Below, in pieces: positions 23,690 to 30,669 of a stretch of 31,537 nucleotides of DNA. Under the pieces are notes generated by a model, which had not been told where the DNA came from, searched no databases, and was given only the letters and a program-made list of their open reading frames with translations. Both the position numbers and the translations under genes were made by a program. Location of the stretch: contig CALCEA010000169.1 in the NCBI GenBank assembly GCA_937900675.1, positions 1 to 31,537 of the forward strand, in the 5' to 3' direction. Source of the DNA: an uncultured Chitinophagaceae bacterium. GTDB taxonomy: Bacteria; Bacteroidota; Bacteroidia; Chitinophagales; Chitinophagaceae. Each line of letters begins with the position of its first letter. The stretch's first letter is position 1.

Positions 23690-24049
23690 TTAAATGCGAA
23701 ATACATTCCAAAGAATATAGAGTGGCTTGCTGGAATGTTTTGTTTGAAACTCGTTGCTTTTTAAAGTAGCAAGGACTGTATGTGTTTTTAAATAGGCCTC
23801 ATCTAGATTATATTGACAATATACATCTGATAAATGCTCTTTGGTTTCGATTTCTGTTATTTCATCATCATCTAAATCGATGATTACAGAATCAAGTCCA
23901 AATGATTTTGTTGCTGGTAATTTTTTTACCGGAGACTTAATTATTAGAGTATGTAAAGAATGTGCTTGAGCATTATTCACCAACATGTTCACAACCAAGG
24001 GTTGCACAAACGCTAGTAATAATAAAAAGCCCAATAAATACTTCTTCAT
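23690..24049 (-). CDS. Small secreted protein of unknown function
   Basis: A 119-residue protein that I do not recognise. A signal peptide (MKKYLLGFLLLLAFVQPLVV, then NMLVNNAQA) probably ends at Ala29 before HSLHT, leaving about 90 residues in the periplasm or on the surface. The mature part has a very acidic patch DLDDDEITEIE, one Cys (in VYCQYN), and a hydrophobic/aromatic C-terminus LYILWNVFRI. The mature region carries several His residues, which could hint at metal binding, but no motif is clear. It has its own promoter box (24058-24065), overlapping the end region of kdnB, and is 104 nt from the efflux adaptor on the same strand. A role linked to the pump is inference only. Confidence 0.7.
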   Translation of the reverse strand: MKKYLLGFLLLLAFVQPLVVNMLVNNAQAHSLHTLIIKSPVKKLPATKSFGLDSVIIDLDDDEITEIETKEHLSDVYCQYNLDEAYLKTHTVLATLKSNEFQTKHSSKPLYILWNVFRI

Positions 24050-24057
24050 AATTAACC

Positions 24058-24065
24058 CAAAGATA
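24058..24065 (-). promoter_or_regulatory. -7 promoter element of the small secreted protein gene (TATCTTTG)
   Basis: Exact TAnnTTTG match in the 20-nt gap after kdnB, 8 nt before the ATG. It would separate this gene, and perhaps the efflux operon, from the kdnB operon and give a very short leader. Confidence 0.45.
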
Positions 24066-24069
24066 CAAC

Positions 24070-25143
24070 TTAAAGCTTTCCGTATAACGCTCTTAGTTTT
24101 TCACGAGTCATAATTTTTTCCCAATCTTTTCCTAAAGCGTTTTCCCAAAGTGGTTTCATGCCTAATGATACATTGATCATTGCATCAAATTGCTCCTCTG
24201 TTAAACCGGAACAAATGCCTGTTGGAATATCAATATTATTTTTCTCCACCATGTATTTAAACTCTTTCACACCTGCTGGATAATATTCTTCTAAGTGATT
24301 CATCACGATACAGTTACCTATACCGTGTTTTGTTCCCAATAAATAGCTTAAACCATAGCTCACCGCGTGTGCAACACCTACCTGACTATAAGCAATACTC
24401 ATACCACCGGCATAAGAAGCCATCATTAATTGATCATCGCTTTCATCCGTCCATTCATTTTTTTCTACAAACACTTTTCTACATAAATCCAATGCCTTCT
24501 CTCCGTATGATTTACTGAACTCATTTAAAAAAGTTCCTTCCAAACTTTCGATACAATGTATATAACAATCCATACCAGTATAAAAACGCTGATTCGCAGG
24601 AGCGTCTTTGGTTAATTCTGGATCCAATACAATTTGGTCAAAAGGTGTGAAGTCAGAATTCATTCCCAATTTTCTAGTAGGTCCCGTTAATACCGTAGTT
24701 CTACTCACTTCAGCACCTGTACCGCTTAGCGTAGGAATACCCACTTTATATACACCGGCTTGTTTCACCAAATCCCAGCCTTGATAATCTGCTGAAGATC
24801 CTGGATTAGTCATCATTAATCCCACAGCTTTTGCTAAATCCATAGTTGAACCACCGCCTATTCCTATAATACCACTTACTTGTCCAAACTCTGCTTTTAA
24901 ATCTGCAGCTAAAGCGTCTACTTGTTTTGTTTTTGGTTCGTGCGTTACATCAACAAAAACTATTTTGTCTTTTCCTCTTAAAGGTACTCTTGAAGCCAAA
25001 GCCTTTCCTTCAAAATAATGATCTACAAAAAAGATCATCGGATAATCACCATTTCTTCTTGGTGCGATAATCTCATCTAATTGATTAAAACTTCCACGAC
25101 CATATACCACATAGTCGACCATTTTAAAATTGCGGAACTGCAT
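24070..25143 (-). CDS. kdnB: Iron-containing alcohol dehydrogenase, probable Kdo 8-oxidase KdnB
   Basis: A 357-residue group III metal-dependent dehydrogenase. The NAD motif GGGSTMD is at 96-102 and the metal ligands Asp192, His196, His259 and His273 are all present (MDCYIH, GVAHAV, KHGIG). The family resembles KdnB of Shewanella, which oxidises the C8 hydroxyl of Kdo so that KdnA can aminate it to Kdo8N (8-amino-3,8-dideoxy-manno-octulosonate). The presence of kdsB two genes upstream in the same apparent operon supports a Kdo-related role. KdnA is not in the window. The assignment to KdnB rests on overall likeness and context, so a different sugar or alcohol substrate remains possible. It starts 10 nt after the sugar porter. 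Confidence 0.75.
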   Translation of the reverse strand: MQFRNFKMVDYVVYGRGSFNQLDEIIAPRRNGDYPMIFFVDHYFEGKALASRVPLRGKDKIVFVDVTHEPKTKQVDALAADLKAEFGQVSGIIGIGGGSTMDLAKAVGLMMTNPGSSADYQGWDLVKQAGVYKVGIPTLSGTGAEVSRTTVLTGPTRKLGMNSDFTPFDQIVLDPELTKDAPANQRFYTGMDCYIHCIESLEGTFLNEFSKSYGEKALDLCRKVFVEKNEWTDESDDQLMMASYAGGMSIAYSQVGVAHAVSYGLSYLLGTKHGIGNCIVMNHLEEYYPAGVKEFKYMVEKNNIDIPTGICSGLTEEQFDAMINVSLGMKPLWENALGKDWEKIMTREKLRALYGKL

Positions 25144-25153
25144 ATACCTTATT

Positions 25154-26500
25154 TTATTGTGCTAATTTTTTTTGTAATTCTTCCAAAGATACGCCTTTTG
25201 TTTCTGGCACTTTTACTAAAATCCAAATTAATTGTACTGTCATCATTACAGCGAAGAAAACAAATATAGGCCAAGGATTTTCTTTGAAAATTCCATATTC
25301 GCTATCTAAGAATACTGGGGTAATTAAAGTAATTAATGCTGCGAAGATCCAGTGTATACTTGCACCAAATGCCTGTCCCTTTGCACGAATAGGTGTTGGG
25401 AAAATTTCTGAAATAAATACCCAGATAACTGCACCCTGTCCAATAGCATGTGCAGCTATAAATAATAATAAAAAGCTTAACATGAATGATGGTGCACTAT
25501 GCGCCACAAAACCATAAGCCACCATGGATAAACTAATGATGTATCCAAAAGATCCAATAATTAATAAAGTCTTTCTTCCAATACGATCAATTAACCATAA
25601 ACCCACAAAAGTAAATACCAGGTTCATCAAACCCAATGATATAGAGCTTAATAAAGAATTATCTTTTGCAAAACCTGCTTCTTCTAAAATTCTTGGAGCA
25701 TAATACAATAAGAAATTAATACCCGATGCTTGGTTAAAAAATGCAATAAAGAATGCTAATGAAATAATCTTGATATGATTTCTAGAAAATAAATTCGCTA
25801 CACCAAATGACTTTTCTTCTTCATTGGCTTTTTTAATTTCTTGAATAGTTTCTTCAACATTGTCTACACCAATGGTTTCCAATGTTTTTCTTGCGCCTTC
25901 TTCGTCATTAGCAACAGACAATAACCATCTTGGACTTTCTGGCAAACCAAGTGTCATTATAGTATAGATAGCAGCTGGTATTAATAATACGGCCAACATA
26001 AAGCGCCAATCATTTTCTCCACCAATTCCTGCTAAAAAATAATTAGATAAATAAGCTACTAAAATTCCGAATACAATATTGAACTGATACATGCCCACCA
26101 ACTTACCTCTATTGTTTTTGTTAGAGATTTCTGAAATATAAGTTGGCGCTGCTACAGAAGATACGCCAATAGCAATACCACCAATCAATCTAAAGAAAGA
26201 GAATGTATATGGATCCTGTGCTAATGCAGATCCAATTGCTGAAGCAACAAACATGATGCCCAACCATATTAATACTTTTTTTCGGCCAAACTTTTCTGTG
26301 GGTGCACCTGCAAATATAGAACCTATAACGGTTCCCCATAAAGCCATTGACATAATAAAGAACCCGTGAAACAAAGGAGTAGTATGCCATAGATCTTGAA
26401 TAGGTTTATCTGCACCAGATATTACGACCATATCAAATCCAAAAATAAATCCAGCTAAAGCAGCTACTACAGTGGATTGAAATAATTTTCCTTTATTCAT
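25154..26500 (-). CDS. MFS sugar porter family transporter
   Basis: A 448-residue inner-membrane transporter with 12 predicted helices and the full sugar-porter signatures. They are FGRKKVL after TM2, PTYISEISNKNNRG between TM4 and TM5, PESPRWLL at the end of the first half, DRIGRKTLL in the second half, SEIFPTPIRAKGQA near TM10, and PETKGVSLEEL at the C-terminus. It belongs with XylE/GLUT-type proton symporters or facilitators of sugars or polyols. The substrate is not evident. It sits between kdsB (2-nt gap) and kdnB (10-nt gap), an unusual place for a sugar uptake protein in an LPS sugar operon. Confidence 0.92.
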   Translation of the reverse strand: MNKGKLFQSTVVAALAGFIFGFDMVVISGADKPIQDLWHTTPLFHGFFIMSMALWGTVIGSIFAGAPTEKFGRKKVLIWLGIMFVASAIGSALAQDPYTFSFFRLIGGIAIGVSSVAAPTYISEISNKNNRGKLVGMYQFNIVFGILVAYLSNYFLAGIGGENDWRFMLAVLLIPAAIYTIMTLGLPESPRWLLSVANDEEGARKTLETIGVDNVEETIQEIKKANEEEKSFGVANLFSRNHIKIISLAFFIAFFNQASGINFLLYYAPRILEEAGFAKDNSLLSSISLGLMNLVFTFVGLWLIDRIGRKTLLIIGSFGYIISLSMVAYGFVAHSAPSFMLSFLLLFIAAHAIGQGAVIWVFISEIFPTPIRAKGQAFGASIHWIFAALITLITPVFLDSEYGIFKENPWPIFVFFAVMMTVQLIWILVKVPETKGVSLEELQKKLAQ

Positions 26501-26502
26501 TT

Positions 26503-27228
26503 TTATTTGTTTAAAAGTTTTGCGGCTTTGATTAAATCTTCTGGGGTATCAATTTCTACACCCATATAATCAGTGATGGCCATTCTAATGCCAACACCAT
26601 TTTCTAAATATCTTAAGCATTCAATTTTTTCAGCTGCTTCTAATGGCGACATGGGCCAATTCGTAAAGTCAATCAGTGCTTGCTTTTTAAATGCATATAC
26701 ACCCACATGTTCATAGTATATTGGTGCAACAGCAGTATCTCTTAAATAAGGGATAACGCTTCTAGAAAAAAACAGTGCATTCATTTTTTTATCTACTGCT
26801 ACTTTCACATAATTAGGATCTGCAATAGAACTTGGATTGTCTAAAACCTGCATGAGTGATGCGACTTGTACACTTGTGTCTTTAAAACAATCCAATACTT
26901 TTTCTAAGGGCGCTCTTTTTACAAAAGGCTCATCTCCTTGAATGTTCACTACTATATCAATATCTAAATGCTCAATAGCTTCAGCAATACGATCGCTTCC
27001 ACTCTCATGTGTTTTAATACTCATGATGGCTTTACCACCATTATTGGTAATCTCTTGATAAATAATATCACTATCGGTTACCACATATACTTCATCAAAA
27101 AGACCAGTTGCTTTTGCATTATCATAGGTGTGTCGAATAACCGTTTTGTCTCCTAACTGTTGCATTAGTTTTGCAGGAAACCTAGTAGCAGCATAGCGTG
27201 CTGGTATAAAAGCGCCAATTGTACTCAT
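26503..27228 (-). CDS. kdsB: 3-deoxy-manno-octulosonate cytidylyltransferase
   Basis: Activates Kdo (or Kdo8N) with CTP to CMP-Kdo for transfer to lipid A. Length 241 residues, typical for KdsB. The N-terminal IPARYAATRFPAKLM binds the nucleotide. VVTDSD, SGSDRIAEA and NIQGDEPFV are the canonical substrate and metal-site segments, with EKIECLRYLENG and a closing DTPEDL motif at the C-terminus. Its ATG shares one base with the stop of the upstream hydroxylase (TAATG), indicating translational coupling. It is followed 2 nt later by the sugar porter. Confidence 0.95.
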   Translation of the reverse strand: MSTIGAFIPARYAATRFPAKLMQQLGDKTVIRHTYDNAKATGLFDEVYVVTDSDIIYQEITNNGGKAIMSIKTHESGSDRIAEAIEHLDIDIVVNIQGDEPFVKRAPLEKVLDCFKDTSVQVASLMQVLDNPSSIADPNYVKVAVDKKMNALFFSRSVIPYLRDTAVAPIYYEHVGVYAFKKQALIDFTNWPMSPLEAAEKIECLRYLENGVGIRMAITDYMGVEIDTPEDLIKAAKLLNK

Positions 27229-28049
27229 TAATAATCTGATTTGATCGTCTTATCAAAAGGTGCTTTTAATTGATAAGCCAAGGATTCATCTTTAGAATTG
27301 TCTAATACATCTAATCCATACACAATTTCATTCATTGGCGTGTAGTTGTATGTGCCAAACAATCTATCCCAGAAAGAAAATATATTTCCATAATTACTAT
27401 CTGTTTGAGGTCTTGTGATATGATGATGTATACGATGCATATTAGGTGATACAATGATGTATCCAAAACTTTGATCAAACCATTTTGGTATTTTAATATT
27501 GGCGTGATTGAATTGTGTTAACACCACACTTAAACTTTGATACAACATCACCATCCACATAGGTGTTCCTAAAACCAAGACTGCAATAATCGCGAATACC
27601 GCTCTTACCACAGATTCTCCTGGATGATGTCTATTCCCTGTTGTAGTATCTACATGTGTGTCTGCATGATGCACCATATGAAACTTCCATAAAAATTTTA
27701 CTTTATGTTCTATTAAGTGCACTAAGTATGCGCCGATTAAATCCAATAATAAAAGTCCAGCTATTGCCTCAAGAATAGGTGATAGCGCTACTATATGTAA
27801 TAAACCAAATTGATGGTCCACAGCCCAATCACTTGCTTTCACCATGATTAGTGCAAATCCAAAATTGATTACAATGGTAGTAAATGTGAAAAATAAATTA
27901 ATGCCCGCGTGTCTAGCTTTATTGTATTTAAAATTAAATAGCGGGGCAGCTATTTCTATCAACCAAAAAAAAGTAATTCCACCTGCTAAAAGCAAAGCGC
28001 GATGTGCGCTTGGAATAGTTTCAAAATAAGTTTTAATGGTTTCAAACAT
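27228..28049 (-). CDS. Fatty acid hydroxylase / sterol desaturase family membrane protein
   Basis: A 273-residue membrane-bound di-iron oxygenase. The histidine clusters that hold the two irons are visible: HLIEH (111-115), HMVHH (124-128), RHHPGE with His141-His142, and HRIHHH (205-210), with His181 between them. Three to four hydrophobic segments surround these motifs. Relatives hydroxylate or desaturate acyl chains, sterols or carotenoids with O2; the substrate here is unknown. It is the first gene of a run ending at kdnB, so lipid A acyl-chain or other envelope-lipid modification is a reasonable guess (inference). The dnaN terminator lies just upstream. Confidence 0.88.
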   Translation of the reverse strand: MFETIKTYFETIPSAHRALLLAGGITFFWLIEIAAPLFNFKYNKARHAGINLFFTFTTIVINFGFALIMVKASDWAVDHQFGLLHIVALSPILEAIAGLLLLDLIGAYLVHLIEHKVKFLWKFHMVHHADTHVDTTTGNRHHPGESVVRAVFAIIAVLVLGTPMWMVMLYQSLSVVLTQFNHANIKIPKWFDQSFGYIIVSPNMHRIHHHITRPQTDSNYGNIFSFWDRLFGTYNYTPMNEIVYGLDVLDNSKDESLAYQLKAPFDKTIKSDY

Positions 28050-28067
28050 ATTGTTGTATTTGTATTG

Positions 28068-28075
28068 TAAATCTA
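28068..28075 (-). promoter_or_regulatory. Weak -7 element of the hydroxylase-kdsB-porter-kdnB operon (TAGATTTA)
   Basis: One mismatch to TAnnTTTG, just past the dnaN terminator and 18 nt before the ATG. A promoter is expected here because the terminator isolates the operon from dnaN. Confidence 0.3.
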
Positions 28076-28078
28076 AAT

Positions 28079-28111
28079 AAAAAACCCCGATGTTTTTACT
28101 TACATCGGGGT
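28079..28111 (-). terminator. Intrinsic terminator of dnaN
   Basis: A 10-bp stem ACCCCGATGT/ACATCGGGGT with an 8-nt loop, followed on the minus strand by six T. It lies 25 nt after the dnaN stop. Confidence 0.92.
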
Positions 28112-28136
28112 AGATTCTAATTTATTTAGTGCTTGA

Positions 28137-29252
28137 TTAACTGTTTAACATTAATGGCATTACCAACATTAACAAGTCTTCTCCTGCAGCTTGCTCAGAA
28201 GGCTTAATTAAACCCGCTTTACTTGGGGTAGATAATTCAATAAATACTTCGTCTGTATCTGCTGCGCTTAACATTTCGATTAAGAACTTCGCATTAAAAG
28301 CAATTTGAATGTCTTCTCCTTGGTATTCACAACTCATGCGCTCATTACCTTCAAAACTAAAGTCAATATCTTGAGCGGCCATTTGTAATTCGTTACCAGT
28401 AATATTTAAAGCTACTTGATTGGTGCTTTTATTACTGAATACATTTACACGACGCAATGCATTTTGGAAATCGTGTTTGTTTACAGTTAATCTGTAAGGA
28501 TTGTCTGCAGGGATAACCACTTTATAGTCTGGGAATCTTGCATCAATCAATCTACAAATTAATTGTGTTGAACCGTGATCTACAAATAAGTGATTGTTAT
28601 TATAGCTAATAGTGATGCTGTCATCATTATCAGGTAATGCATTTTTTAATAAATTCAAAGGCTTCTTAGGCACAATGAAAGATGCGTTTTGTGTTGCTTT
28701 TGCATCCAATCTTTTATAGCGAACCAAACGATGTGCATCTGTTGCTACAAACTGTACGCTTTCTTTTGATAATTCAAAAAACACACCCGTCATCGCTGGT
28801 CTTAAATCATCTCCACTTACTGCAAACAATGTCTTGTTGATCGCAGTCAATAAACCTGTGCTAGTCATCTTAAAGCCTGTAGTATCGTCTGCTGTAGGCT
28901 CTTTAGGGAAATTATCTGGGTTCTCTCCCATTACTTTATACTTTCCATTATCGCTAGTAATTTCTACTGCGTAATTTTTATCAATATTGAAAGTCAATGG
29001 TTGGTCTGCGATATTTTTTAAAGAATCGATTAAGATTTTTGCTGGAATACACACTCTACCATTAGCCTTGCTCTCCACTTCCATTTGTACGCGCATTACC
29101 GTTTCTAGATCGGTTGCGATAATATTTAATTTTTTATCTTCTATTTCAAATAAAAAATCTTCTAAAATAGGCAATACCGTATTAGAATTAATAACACCAG
29201 AAATCTGTTGCAAGTGTTTTAAAAGAGAAGAAGAAGAAACGATAAATTTCAT
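28137..29252 (-). CDS. dnaN: DNA polymerase III beta subunit (sliding clamp)
   Basis: Ring-shaped dimer that holds polymerase III and many repair proteins on DNA. At 371 residues it has the usual three-domain size. Characteristic segments are NSNTVLPILEDFLFE and TDLETVMRV in domain I, FAVSGDDLRPAMTGVFFE and ATDAHRLVRY in domain II, FPDYKVVIP at the domain II-III junction, and a final VMPLMLNS matching the C-terminal M-P-M-R-L position that shapes the client-binding pocket. It is monocistronic, with a strong terminator. It is divergent from recX and no dnaA or origin-like boxes are visible nearby, so the window gives no evidence for oriC. Confidence 0.96.
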   Translation of the reverse strand: MKFIVSSSSLLKHLQQISGVINSNTVLPILEDFLFEIEDKKLNIIATDLETVMRVQMEVESKANGRVCIPAKILIDSLKNIADQPLTFNIDKNYAVEITSDNGKYKVMGENPDNFPKEPTADDTTGFKMTSTGLLTAINKTLFAVSGDDLRPAMTGVFFELSKESVQFVATDAHRLVRYKRLDAKATQNASFIVPKKPLNLLKNALPDNDDSITISYNNNHLFVDHGSTQLICRLIDARFPDYKVVIPADNPYRLTVNKHDFQNALRRVNVFSNKSTNQVALNITGNELQMAAQDIDFSFEGNERMSCEYQGEDIQIAFNAKFLIEMLSAADTDEVFIELSTPSKAGLIKPSEQAAGEDLLMLVMPLMLNS

Positions 29253-29278
29253 GCGATCTAGTTTTATAAATATGAAGA

Positions 29279-29286
29279 CGAAACTA
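29279..29286 (-). promoter_or_regulatory. Weak -7 element of dnaN (TAGTTTCG)
   Basis: One mismatch to TAnnTTTG, predicting a leader of about 22-26 nt before the dnaN ATG at 29252. Confidence 0.3.
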
Positions 29287-29330
29287 ATGCAATTTGTTAA
29301 GATTAAAAAGCTATTTTAGCAAGACTTATC

Positions 29331-29338
29331 TACATTTT
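29331..29338 (+). promoter_or_regulatory. Weak -7 element of recX (TACATTTT)
   Basis: One mismatch to TAnnTTTG, ending 2 nt before the recX ATG. If real, the transcript would be leaderless. Confidence 0.25.
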
Positions 29339-29340
29339 TA

Positions 29341-29817
29341 ATGGAAAAAAAGCGACTAGGAAAAGAGCAGGCAAGGCTTAGCATTAGAAGGTTTTGCGCC
29401 TATCAAGAAAGGGCCCAACAGGAAGTGCGCGATAAGTTGTACGAATACGGAATGTCTAAGGATGAAGTAGAGGAAATACTATCCGATTTGATCTCTGAAA
29501 ACTTTTTAAACGAAGAAAGATTTGCGGTGCAATTTGCAGGGGGACATTTTAGAATCAAGGGCTGGGGAAAAGTGAAAATTACCCATGCATTGAAACAAAA
29601 AAGAGTAAGCGCTTATAATATCAAAAAAGCCATGCAATCCATTGACTTGGATGCCTATGAAAAAACCCTAGAAAGCTTGGCTACCAAAAAATGGAATACA
29701 CTTAAGGGTGAGCGCGGTTTATCTAGAATGGCCAAAACACAGGCTTTTTTATACCAAAGAGGTTTTGAGCCACAATTGATCCAGCCGGTGATCCAGAAAC
29801 TGAACAAGAAGAATTGA
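29341..29817 (+). CDS. recX: Regulatory protein RecX
   Basis: Binds RecA filaments and limits recombinase activity. It is 158 residues long, within the RecX range, and made of helical three-helix repeats. The diagnostic segments are RRFCAYQERAQQEVRDKL, ISENFLNEERFAVQFAGG and KGWGKVKITHALKQKRVS, which match the RecX pattern (R.RS..EL..KL, L.D..FA......R...G...I...L). No recA is in the window. It is the first gene of a plus-strand run; the following amidase gene starts 33 nt later in the same reading frame. Confidence 0.88.
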   Translation: MEKKRLGKEQARLSIRRFCAYQERAQQEVRDKLYEYGMSKDEVEEILSDLISENFLNEERFAVQFAGGHFRIKGWGKVKITHALKQKRVSAYNIKKAMQSIDLDAYEKTLESLATKKWNTLKGERGLSRMAKTQAFLYQRGFEPQLIQPVIQKLNKKN

Positions 29818-29850
29818 TGTATCTTTATTAAGCAAGCAAAAATCAAGATT

Positions 29851-30642
29851 TTGTCTACATTAAGTTTTACCATCATACAGACCCATTTACATTGGGAAGA
29901 CAAGGGAGCTAATTTGGAGATGCTTTCTCAGAAGATTAAAAGCATCAATGAGTACACTGAAATTATTGTATTACCCGAAATGTTCAATACTGGATTTAGT
30001 ATGCAACCAGAAAAGTTTGCAGAAACCATGGAGGGTCCCACCATTGATTGGATGAAAAGAATGGCGGAAGAGAAAAGAGCCATTATTACGGGTTCTTTAA
30101 TCATTGTGGAAGGTGGTAAATATTATAATAGATTAATTTGGATGCTACCCAATGGTCAATTGGGTTATTATAACAAAAGGCATTTGTTTGCTTTTGCAGG
30201 AGAGGACCAACATTATACTGCTGGGAATAAAAGGTTGATAGCAAGTGTGAAGGGTTGGAAGATTAATTTACAAATTTGTTATGATTTGCGTTTTCCAGTT
30301 TGGGCTCGACAACAATTAAACAATGACATGGAAAAAGAATATGATGTATTGTTATATGTTGCCAACTGGCCAGAAAAAAGAAATCATGCTTGGAAAACCT
30401 TATTAACTGCAAGAGCTATCGAAAACCAATGTTTTACTATTGGTGTGAACAGGGTTGGATTAGATGGAAATAATATTGCGCATAGCGGAGACTCAATGAT
30501 AGTAGGACCTCTAGGAGAAGTGGTATATCATTGTGCACATGAAGAAGATATATTTCATATCCAATTACAAAAAGAAGAAATAGATCATACAAGAACACAA
30601 TTTCCTTTTTGGAAGGATGCTGATTTTTTTGTGATTCAATAA
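29851..30642 (+). CDS. Nitrilase-superfamily amidase, omega-amidase (YafV/Nit2)-like
   Basis: A 263-residue carbon-nitrogen hydrolase with the catalytic triad Glu43 (LPEMFNTG), Lys109 (YYNKRHLF) and Cys143 (QICYDLRFP). The order and the ANWPEKRNHAW segment resemble omega-amidases, which hydrolyse alpha-ketoglutaramate or ketosuccinamate as metabolite repair. The start is a TTG: no ATG fits before the conserved SFTIIQTHLHWED beta-strand, and the frame upstream is open only back to the recX stop, which is in the same frame. A weak TATCTTTA box at 29820-29827 is possible. It is followed 27 nt later by nagA. Confidence 0.85.
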   Translation: MSTLSFTIIQTHLHWEDKGANLEMLSQKIKSINEYTEIIVLPEMFNTGFSMQPEKFAETMEGPTIDWMKRMAEEKRAIITGSLIIVEGGKYYNRLIWMLPNGQLGYYNKRHLFAFAGEDQHYTAGNKRLIASVKGWKINLQICYDLRFPVWARQQLNNDMEKEYDVLLYVANWPEKRNHAWKTLLTARAIENQCFTIGVNRVGLDGNNIAHSGDSMIVGPLGEVVYHCAHEEDIFHIQLQKEEIDHTRTQFPFWKDADFFVIQ

Positions 30643-30669
30643 ATAAATGATACTTAATTAAAACAGTCT

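Noticed and set aside
28137..29340. Replication origin next to dnaN
   Set aside because: No dnaA gene, DnaA-box cluster or AT-rich repeat array is visible; in many Bacteroidota dnaN is not next to the origin.
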